DNA of 64,000 nucleotides from Acidobacteriota bacterium (GTDB taxonomy: Bacteria; Acidobacteriota; Terriglobia; Bryobacterales; Bryobacteraceae). The stretch lies in NCBI GenBank assembly GCA_018268935.1, contig JAFDVS010000078.1:1-64000 (forward strand), given 5' to 3'. Under the pieces are notes generated by a model that was given only the letters and a program-made list of their open reading frames with translations, was not told the origin of the DNA and made no database searches. Below, one piece after another: positions 1-6,015 of this stretch. A program made the translations under genes and the position numbers. Each line of letters starts with the position of its first letter. Position 1 is the first letter of the stretch.

Positions 1-986
1 TGCGCAACGGCCTGCTGCGCGCCATCAACCAGATCCGGGCCGAGGATCTCGCCACATACGGACGCACGCTCACCAACGCAGTCACCAATGAAGCGCAGGC
101 GAGGGCCAATGGGATTGCGTATCCTTACCCTGGCTTCCGGGGCACGGTCGCCAGCGCGCTGCGCGAGTATCCGCAAGTGTTCGGCAACACCACGATCCAG
201 GACTACGGTGCGCCTCTCGGCTTCTCCAATTATCATTCGCTGCAGGTTTCCTTCAATCGCCAGATCAAAAAGGGAACCAGCATCTTCGGGAACTACGTTT
301 GGTCGAAGGCGCTGACCAACACGATCTCCTCCATGGCTTCAAAGAACAATGCTCCGTTCGACTACTACAACCTGAAGCTGGACAAGACGTTCTCTGACGG
401 AGACATTCCGCACGCGTTGAAGCTGACGTTCTTCAGCGATCTTCCCTTTGGAAGAGGCAAAACGTTACTTGGCTCGGCCCCGGCGGTAGTGAATCATTTA
501 GTGGGCGGGTGGAACATTTCGGGGATTCTGAACTATATCGGCGGCACGGCATTGAGCTTCGGATCGAGCACCCCGCTGTCGAACGGATGGAACGGCGGAT
601 CGAATCGCGACAACGTGCTTGCTGGGGATCTGCGCGCGGCGGGCTTTGACAAATCGAATTTCAATCTTGGGAATACGTCCGCGCCGTCGAATACTTACAT
701 CGACAAGAGCAAGTTCTCCCAGCCGGCCCCGCTGCTGCTCGGAACCGGCGCTCGCCGTTTCGGCCAGTTGCGCGGATTCGGCACGATGAACGAGGATCTG
801 GTGTTACGCAAGGCGATTCTCAACCACGACCGTTATCGCTGGCTGATCCGCGCGGAATTGTTGAATGCCTTCAACCGTTCCACGCTGGCCGGTATTAATA
901 CGAACGTGAACAACGCGCTGTTCGGGCAGGTGACGAACATCACGGGCAACCGCCAGATCCAGTTGGTCACCCGCTTTGAGTTCTGA
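1..986 (+). CDS. TonB-dependent receptor (Oar-like), C-terminal part
   Basis: This is the 3' end of an outer-membrane receptor; the frame is open from base 3, giving about 327 residues with no start in the window. The visible part is beta-barrel: alternating polar and aromatic strands, a segment typical of Oar-like receptors (FGRGKTLLG followed by GGWNISGIL), and a C-terminal strand ending VTRFEF with the terminal phenylalanine expected of outer-membrane barrels. The complete paralogue at 44596-48054 has matching segments (FGRGRAIN, AEGWRLSSI, terminal F). Proteins of this family carry an N-terminal carboxypeptidase-regulatory domain and are presumed to bind or import large substrates. The substrate cannot be inferred. 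The barrel assignment is firm; the upstream part is not visible. Confidence 0.85.
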   Translation, partial: RNGLLRAINQIRAEDLATYGRTLTNAVTNEAQARANGIAYPYPGFRGTVASALREYPQVFGNTTIQDYGAPLGFSNYHSLQVSFNRQIKKGTSIFGNYVWSKALTNTISSMASKNNAPFDYYNLKLDKTFSDGDIPHALKLTFFSDLPFGRGKTLLGSAPAVVNHLVGGWNISGILNYIGGTALSFGSSTPLSNGWNGGSNRDNVLAGDLRAAGFDKSNFNLGNTSAPSNTYIDKSKFSQPAPLLLGTGARRFGQLRGFGTMNEDLVLRKAILNHDRYRWLIRAELLNAFNRSTLAGINTNVNNALFGQVTNITGNRQIQLVTRFEF

Positions 987-994
987 GAGGGCCG

Positions 995-1414
995 TCAGTT
1001 CCGGGCTTTCTGGATCAAACGATCAATGGCGCCTTCAGCCTTGCTGACAGCTTGTTCGACTTCGATTCGGGTGGTTTGCCAAGCTTCGACAGCTTTGTCA
1101 TCCCAGGTGGACATGCGGTCTTTGAGACGCTTCGACTCGGCGCGCATGTCTTTGGCCGCAGCTTGAAGTTCGGCTTTCGCCTTGGCCGAGGCCTTGCTCG
1201 CTTTGGCATCCAACTCGTCGATGCGGCGGTCGAGGTCCGCGATTCTGGCCTCTCCTTCGCGTTTAGCGCGGGCAGCCTGCTCCTTGGTGAAGTCGACGGC
1301 GGTTTGCGCTGCTTCCGTGGATTCACGCTTCACGTCGTCGGCGGTTGTTTTCGTTTCGCGAGAGCATCCTGAGGAAACGATGAGTGCGAGTGCGGCGATC
1401 GTGATTCTTGTCAT
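995..1414 (-). CDS. Coiled-coil lipoprotein, unknown function
   Basis: This is a 139-residue protein with a short hydrophobic N-terminus followed by SSGC, which reads as a weak lipobox (the -3 position is serine rather than leucine), so lipid attachment at Cys17 is likely but not certain. The rest is almost entirely Ala/Lys/Glu/Arg-rich helix with heptad character, resembling small periplasmic coiled-coil lipoproteins. A good ribosome site (AAGGAG) lies about 10 bases upstream of the ATG. It converges on the TonB receptor with only 8 bases between stops and is divergent from the SYLF gene at 1524. No enzymatic motif is visible. A structural envelope role is a guess. Confidence 0.7.
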   Translation of the reverse strand: MTRITIAALALIVSSGCSRETKTTADDVKRESTEAAQTAVDFTKEQAARAKREGEARIADLDRRIDELDAKASKASAKAKAELQAAAKDMRAESKRLKDRMSTWDDKAVEAWQTTRIEVEQAVSKAEGAIDRLIQKARN

Positions 1415-1523
1415 GTTGCGTTGACTCCTTGTTCAGTAGAGCGCCGGGGCGTGAGACACGTTACGAAAGCGGTAACGGTGAAGGTGTTGCGCGTGTCCAG
1501 ATTCGCAGAAAGGAGTTCGCGAT

Positions 1524-2204
1524 ATGTTTCTGCGAATCACACTTGTCACAGTGATGACAGCCGCCATGGGGCTGGCAACTCATGAGTTGGAGCGTGTGCA
1601 GGAAGCAGACAAAGTTCTGCAGGAAATTATGAAGGTGCCGGAGACAGGCATTCCTCAGGATCTGTTGGAGAAGGCCCACTGCATGGTGATCGTGCCGGGA
1701 ATGAAGAAGGCAGGGTTCATAGTCGGAGGGCGGTATGGTGTGGGCGTGGCGACATGCCGGAATCCGAAAGGAAAGATGGGATGGACAGCGCCGTCCACGG
1801 TCCGGATTGAGGGTGGAAGCTTTGGTCTTCAGATCGGCGGAGGGGAAGTAGACGTCGTATTAATGGTGATGAACGCCCGCGGTGCGGAAAAGCTGATGAA
1901 GAGTGAGTTCACGCTGGGTGGGGAAGCGTCGGCGATGGCGGGTCCGGTGGGCCGGTCGGCAAAGGCTGAGACGGATGCCTTGATGCACGCTGAGATTCTG
2001 TCGTACTCGCGGTCACGGGGGCTATTTGCCGGCGCGGAGATCACCGGAGCAACACTGCGATCCGATGATGACGCCAACAAGGTTTTGTATGGGAAGGCGA
2101 TTACGCACGAAGATATCTTGCACGGCAAAGCGGGGAAGATGCCGCAAGTGGCCCAGCCTCTGATCGCGCGGCTGAACAGGCTTTCGGCAGTGGAAGCGCG
2201 CTAG
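1524..2204 (+). CDS. SYLF (YSC84-like) lipid-binding domain protein
   Basis: This 226-residue protein has the full SYLF/YSC84 domain: the early IPQDLLEKA helix, the VPGMKKAGF segment, the conserved GGSFGLQIGG core, and FTLGGEAS followed by AGPVGR. The family binds phosphoinositide or other lipids in eukaryotes; bacterial members are usually exported and of unknown role. The N-terminus is short and hydrophobic, consistent with export. A strong AGGAG site sits 8 bases before the ATG. A second paralogue lies at 42193-42858 with the same motifs, so the genome keeps at least two copies. The gene ends in a hairpin shared with the convergent BON gene. Confidence 0.88.
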   Translation: MFLRITLVTVMTAAMGLATHELERVQEADKVLQEIMKVPETGIPQDLLEKAHCMVIVPGMKKAGFIVGGRYGVGVATCRNPKGKMGWTAPSTVRIEGGSFGLQIGGGEVDVVLMVMNARGAEKLMKSEFTLGGEASAMAGPVGRSAKAETDALMHAEILSYSRSRGLFAGAEITGATLRSDDDANKVLYGKAITHEDILHGKAGKMPQVAQPLIARLNRLSAVEAR

Positions 2205-2218
2205 GAGACAAAAGAGAA

Positions 2219-2244
2219 CGGGGCAGGCGCTGCCACCTGCCCCG
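2219..2244. terminator. Bidirectional hairpin between SYLF and BON genes
   Basis: Perfect 9-bp stem CGGGGCAGG / CCTGCCCCG with an 8-base loop, lying between two convergent stop codons (2204 and 2268). No T-tract follows on either strand, so it may act as a weak or Rho-assisted terminator or as an mRNA 3' stabiliser. Confidence 0.6.
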
Positions 2245-2267
2245 CTGAGTCTGTGAGTGTGTGTGTC

Positions 2268-2807
2268 TTACTTGGAGGCGACTCGAAGGTTGTTCTCGAC
2301 AGAGAAGACGCCGGCGACGCCGTTGGCTCGCAGATTGGCGATGTTCTTGTCCATCTCGCGGGCTACCACGCCTTCCAGCCGCACATTGCCGTTGTTTACG
2401 ATGATGTGGATGCCGGGGATGGCGCCGAGCGCGTAGCGGTCGAGGCCGGGGTAAGAGTAGATAGCGCGGAACAAGGCGAGACGCAGCCGGTCATCGAAGG
2501 GCGAGAGCGGCAGGACCTCGATCTTGTTGTTGACATGGGCGACACCTTCGATCCGCTTCACAACGTTTTCGGCGCTCGATTTGAGGGTGGGGCGGGTCAC
2601 CTGACCGAAGAGGGTGACTTCATCGCCGTTGACCTGGAATGCGAGGTTGTCGAACACGTTGTAGAAGGGAAGGGTGACCAGTTCCTTGCGGATCTTTTCC
2701 TCCATGGGTTTGGCGGGAGCGGCCGCGGAGCTGGACGAAGCGGGTAACATCATCGCAGCGGCGAGCAGGGTCCCTGCCAGGATCATCGTTTTCTTTGTAT
2801 TTTTCAT
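2268..2807 (-). CDS. Exported protein with two BON domains
   Basis: This 179-residue protein has a clear signal peptide (Lys-rich start, Leu/Ala core, Ala/Ser-rich cleavage region to about residue 30) and two BON repeats, roughly residues 35-97 and 103-178. Each shows the typical pattern of a variable helix followed by a strand such as GDEVTLFGQV or NGNVRLEGVV and a final VxxVxNNL/I element. BON domains in OsmY-like proteins bind membranes or help periplasmic stress tolerance. The ATG is preceded by AAGGAG about 10 bases upstream. It converges with the SYLF gene; both could belong to an envelope-stress set, but this is inference. Confidence 0.85.
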   Translation of the reverse strand: MKNTKKTMILAGTLLAAAMMLPASSSSAAAPAKPMEEKIRKELVTLPFYNVFDNLAFQVNGDEVTLFGQVTRPTLKSSAENVVKRIEGVAHVNNKIEVLPLSPFDDRLRLALFRAIYSYPGLDRYALGAIPGIHIIVNNGNVRLEGVVAREMDKNIANLRANGVAGVFSVENNLRVASK

Positions 2808-2910
2808 TGTTGTTGTCTCCTTTGTGCTGCCTACACCCGAACAGATGCGAGGAGTGGGTGGCGGGTTTCAGGGGACGCGTAATTTTTTCTGAAAAGATGT
2901 TCTTTTTCAG

Positions 2911-2953
2911 TAAGTTGGCCGGATTCCACCAGGTTGGTGGTGGATATCCACCA
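2911..2953. repeat. Nested CCACC/GGTGG inverted repeats, including a 16-bp perfect palindrome
   Basis: Downstream of the dipeptidase stop (2964, minus strand) the DNA holds CCACCA, then TTGGTGG, then the perfect palindrome TGGTGGATATCCACCA at 2938-2953. Several alternative stems can form. A separate weak stem, CTGAAAA / TTTTCAG, lies at about 2889-2909. This may be the terminator of the dipeptidase gene or a protein-binding site for the BON promoter. Confidence 0.45.
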
Positions 2954-2963
2954 GCAGTCTTCG

Positions 2964-4247
2964 TCAGAGCTTCACGCCGTCGAAATTGGCGCGGAGGACA
3001 CGGAGGACGTTCTGGCCGAGGATTTTGGCGACGGTGGTATCGGAATGGCCCCGCTGGACCATGCCGATGGTGAAGACGGGCCAGTTGGTCCAGGCCATGG
3101 AGCGGGTTTGTTCGGGCGTGCCACCGCCGAGGGAACCGGCGGGCCAGAGTGCTTCCCAACGGGTGCGCTGCCGGTTGCGTTTGGGGAGTTTTCTGGTTTC
3201 GGCGGCGGCGTTGCGAGAGAGGTAGGCGACGTCCGTGCCAATGGCGACGTGATCGGGGCCGAAGGTTTTGACGGCGTAATCGATGTGGTCGAGCATGGCC
3301 CGGATGTCGCCTGTGCGTCCGAGGAATTCGGGGATCGAGCAGATGCCGATCAAGCCGCCTGTGTCGCAGATGGCTTTGACGACTTCGTCGGGCTTGGAGC
3401 GGATGTGGCGGTGGAGTGCGGTGCAGGTGGTGTGGCTGGCTACCATGGGCTTCTTCGAAGCTTTGGCTGCTTCGAGGCTGGTGCGCCAACCGGAGTGGGC
3501 GACATCGACGATGACTCCGGTGCGATTCATTTCGGCGATGGCGGCGTGGCCGAAGTCGGAGAGCCCTGCGTTGGCCGGTTCCCCGCAACCGTCGCCGAGT
3601 GCGTTGCGGCGGTTGTAGGTGAGGTGCATCATGCGCACGCCGAGTTGAAAGAAGATGCGGATGTAGCGGAGTTCTTCTTCGACGGAGACCCAGTCCTGGG
3701 GGATGGGGACTCCGTTGCCGGTGAGGGTGATGGAGTGGCGGCCGGCCTTTTTGGCGGCGAGGATATCGTCGGGGTTGACGCAGAGGGAGACGTGGTCGCG
3801 TAGGTGTTGGGCTGTGTAGGTGTAGCGGGCGAGCCGTTTGATGAGGCGCATGGGGGCGGAGCCTTCTTCGCCGGCGTTTTGGACGATGCACGTGACGCCC
3901 GCGGCGCGCCAGGCGTCGAGGTATTCCTTGCGCTCTGCCGGGTTGGTGACGTAGCGGGTCATGGCCTGCTCTTCGAGGAGGTCCTGGATTTCGAGGTCGG
4001 AGGCACCTGCTTCGATGGCGGATTTGATAGCGTCGCCGTCGATGGCGGCGCGAGGCATGAAGCCGTAGGATTCGACGACGGTGGATTTGGCGTGGAGTTC
4101 GAGGCCGTGCTGGATTTGCTTTTCGGTTGGGGCGAGGAGTTTGAGGGCGATGGCGCGGGATTGCTCAATGACTTCATTGGGAGGCGCGAGTTGGGGGAAG
4201 GCGTAATAGGCGCCGAGGGGAGTGGCGAGGAAGGAGCGGCGGTGCAT
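2964..4247 (-). CDS. M19 (renal dipeptidase-like) amidohydrolase with a degraded first metal site
   Basis: The 427-residue protein belongs to the membrane dipeptidase (M19) family. The central part is well conserved: the GLSDFG helix, VDVAH and the following VASHT (ligands of the second metal), HIRSKPDE, GGLIGI, and the FGPDHVAIGTD aspartate near the end. The N-terminal HxD pair is absent: VVESYGFMP occupies the place of the usual V-D-x-H-x-D. The bridging glutamate region reads LTGNG instead of EGG, so the first zinc site seems lost. The N-terminus (HRRSFLA) is a twin-arginine signal. TAAGAT ends 6 bases before the ATG with no ribosome site. It is either a divergent enzyme with one metal or a non-catalytic homologue. 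Confidence 0.82.
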   Translation of the reverse strand: MHRRSFLATPLGAYYAFPQLAPPNEVIEQSRAIALKLLAPTEKQIQHGLELHAKSTVVESYGFMPRAAIDGDAIKSAIEAGASDLEIQDLLEEQAMTRYVTNPAERKEYLDAWRAAGVTCIVQNAGEEGSAPMRLIKRLARYTYTAQHLRDHVSLCVNPDDILAAKKAGRHSITLTGNGVPIPQDWVSVEEELRYIRIFFQLGVRMMHLTYNRRNALGDGCGEPANAGLSDFGHAAIAEMNRTGVIVDVAHSGWRTSLEAAKASKKPMVASHTTCTALHRHIRSKPDEVVKAICDTGGLIGICSIPEFLGRTGDIRAMLDHIDYAVKTFGPDHVAIGTDVAYLSRNAAAETRKLPKRNRQRTRWEALWPAGSLGGGTPEQTRSMAWTNWPVFTIGMVQRGHSDTTVAKILGQNVLRVLRANFDGVKL

Positions 4248-4357
4248 GGGGGTATCTTATCGCGGTGGGTAGATGAGGCAGTGACACCCGTCCTATTTCC
4301 AGTAGTGTGGGAATAGGAAGGAAGCCCGACGTTAACGCTCAAGGCGTGGATTGAAAG

Positions 4358-4732
4358 TTGGCCGAGGAGGTATCGGAAACGCCTGTGCGTCAATCGCTCA
4401 AGACTGGCCGGGGCATGCTCGCCAAGTTTGGGCGTGCGCCTTCCGCCGAGGAGATTGATGAGAACAGACGCGAAATGTTCCGCAACTTCGGTCAGGAGTT
4501 CCAGCTGATCGACGACGGACGTCTATCCTTCGCGGCCGCCGAGTTTATCGAAGAGGCCGCGGCGGCTGGAAGGAGGATTGTTGTCTCCTCGGATAGCCTC
4601 GCGGAAATTGTCTACCTTATAGAGAAGAATCGTGTGGCGGCAGGCACCTATGCGGAAGTGAAGACGGCGATCGCCGATCCTGAGCGTTTGGTAGGCCTTG
4701 AAGGCCTTGGAGCGAGTGTCCCCGGTTGGTGA
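4358..4732 (+). pseudogene. Decayed VapBC-like fragment (PIN domain without its N-terminus)
   Basis: The reading frame has no ATG near its start; TTG at 4358 or GTG at 4385 are the only candidates. The last 75 residues resemble the middle and end of a PIN-domain toxin: DGRLSFAAAEFIEEAA, then VVSSDSLAEIVYLIEKNRV, then a short C-terminus. The first PIN strand with its catalytic aspartate (LLDTH-type) is missing. The preceding GRGMLAKFGRAPSAEEI stretch looks like the C-terminal part of an antitoxin. One reading is a vapB-vapC pair fused by an internal deletion. It might instead be a short hypothetical gene. No function should be assumed. Confidence 0.4.
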
Positions 4733-5175
4733 TTTCTGAGTGAGTGGTACTTCGGTGAAGATGCGATGTGCGGCGGGTGGTGGATGTGGCTCGGGCGTTT
4801 GTGAAGTGCCGCATGTCATGGGTGTGTAAGGACTCGAATACTTACTGGAACCGGCGCAGCATCCTTGGTCTCCACGATTCCGGGTTGGAGGGCGAGAATG
4901 GCTTCGCACATTTCGTCGAAGATTTCGAGGCGATCCTGTGCGGGGAGGGGATTGGAACGATTGTGCCTTGTGCCATGAGGACTCCTCGGGGCGGTCGTGG
5001 GAGATCGAGGCGGTCGGCATGTGCACAGGAGAGCGGAGAGTTGGTCGTGTAGTTCCAGTACGAAAGATTTTTAGCCGATTGAAGTGATTCTTACGCCATA
5101 CGATTGTGAACCCGGCTGTCTGCCCGAATGGGTGGAGGCGGGGTGGTGTATTTGATTATTGCGGAGGATATTTTC
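4733..5175. other. Intergenic region with a possible decayed small gene
   Basis: No convincing intact gene. On the minus strand, a GAGGAG site (4980-4986 region) precedes an ATG opening MAQGTIVPIPSP. After a one-base shift the frame continues as RLEIFDEMCEAILALQPGI and then stops near 4818. Together these read like a short frameshifted protein, but with no recognisable family. The plus-strand frames here have no protein-like composition. The last 100 bases must contain the promoter of the PEP-CTERM gene at 5176. Confidence 0.35.
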
Positions 5176-5952
5176 ATGCGTTTGCGGAATCGAATTACCC
5201 GGTTGGCGATGATGTGTTTGCTGGTTGCGCCGTGCGCGGTGCGGGCGGATGTGGTGTACACGCACCGGTTGACGTCGACGCCGTTCTTCGGTTCGCCCAA
5301 CTTTTTCAATGGGGTCACATATAATCGAACCGATTTCTTTGCGGACGTTGATTTGGGGAGCGGGTTCGATCTGACCGGAGCGGGCGGGAACTTAACCCTT
5401 CAACTATTGGCGCCGGTGGGGAAACAGATCGAGATTGTCACCGATGTGACGGTGTGGCGCAGTGCTTTGGCCGTATTTGCGGGTGGGCCGCAAAGTTCCG
5501 AGTCATCGTTGGCGGTCTCCATGACACCGGGATTTGTTGATCTCTCCAACGGAACGCCCACCATCACGAGCAATGGGATTTTCTCCCGTACCGATCAGAA
5601 CTCGGGGAATCTGTCGAACCTTCGCATGGGAACGCTAGACGGGACCTTTGGTAACTTCGTTGTGCAGATTGCAGCCGGGACCCGTTTTTCAGGCATATCC
5701 TTTACGATTCCGATTGCGCAATTGCAGGCGAATTTCCCGGGGTTTGACCTGATGTTTGGGTTGCAGTCCTTCGGCGGGTCTGATCCGGCGTTGGTGTTCA
5801 ACTCGGAGGTTCAAGGGGATCAGACGGCGACCATGCCGTCCGTGGTGGCGCGTTATGTCGATGCTGCCGATGTGCCGGAGCCGGGCACCGGCATGCTGGT
5901 GTTCGCGGTGTTGGGGATTTGCGGGCTGGTGCGCAGCAGGCGGGGATGTTGA
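5176..5952 (+). CDS. PEP-CTERM exported protein
   Basis: A 258-residue secreted protein. The start at 5176 is chosen because GCGGAGGA lies 7 bases upstream and the protein then opens with a normal signal peptide (MRLRN... to AVRA). The body is beta-rich with no enzymatic motif. The C-terminus has the PEP-CTERM sorting tag: VPEPGTG, a hydrophobic helix, then RSRRGC. Such proteins are handled by an exosortase, which is not in this window. Two other PEP-CTERM proteins lie at 51826 and 59198, with unrelated bodies. Function unknown; cell-surface or extracellular-matrix roles are typical. Confidence 0.85.
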   Translation: MRLRNRITRLAMMCLLVAPCAVRADVVYTHRLTSTPFFGSPNFFNGVTYNRTDFFADVDLGSGFDLTGAGGNLTLQLLAPVGKQIEIVTDVTVWRSALAVFAGGPQSSESSLAVSMTPGFVDLSNGTPTITSNGIFSRTDQNSGNLSNLRMGTLDGTFGNFVVQIAAGTRFSGISFTIPIAQLQANFPGFDLMFGLQSFGGSDPALVFNSEVQGDQTATMPSVVARYVDAADVPEPGTGMLVFAVLGICGLVRSRRGC

Positions 5953-5961
5953 GATTGCGCT

Positions 5962-6007
5962 GTTCAGCCTTCCCAGGCTGAACGCGACCGGCCAGGAGGC
6001 CTGTCGC
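5962..6007. terminator. Tandem hairpins between convergent genes
   Basis: First hairpin: GTTCAGCCT / AGGCTGAAC (9-bp stem, 4-base loop, 5962-5983). Second: GCGAC-C-GGCC / GGCC-T-GTCGC (5984-6007). They separate the PEP-CTERM stop (5952) from the kinase stop (6016, minus strand) and probably end transcription both ways. There is no long T-tract. Confidence 0.6.
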
Positions 6008-6015
6008 CACTTTGG

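Noticed and set aside
2934..3803. Long open frame on the plus strand (289 codons)
   Set aside because: It is an antisense shadow of the M19 gene; composition is Gly/Asp/Val-rich with no motif or ribosome site.
2620..3891. 423-codon minus-strand frame rich in Arg/Pro/His
   Set aside because: Out-of-frame reading of the M19 and BON genes; composition typical of a high-GC shadow frame.
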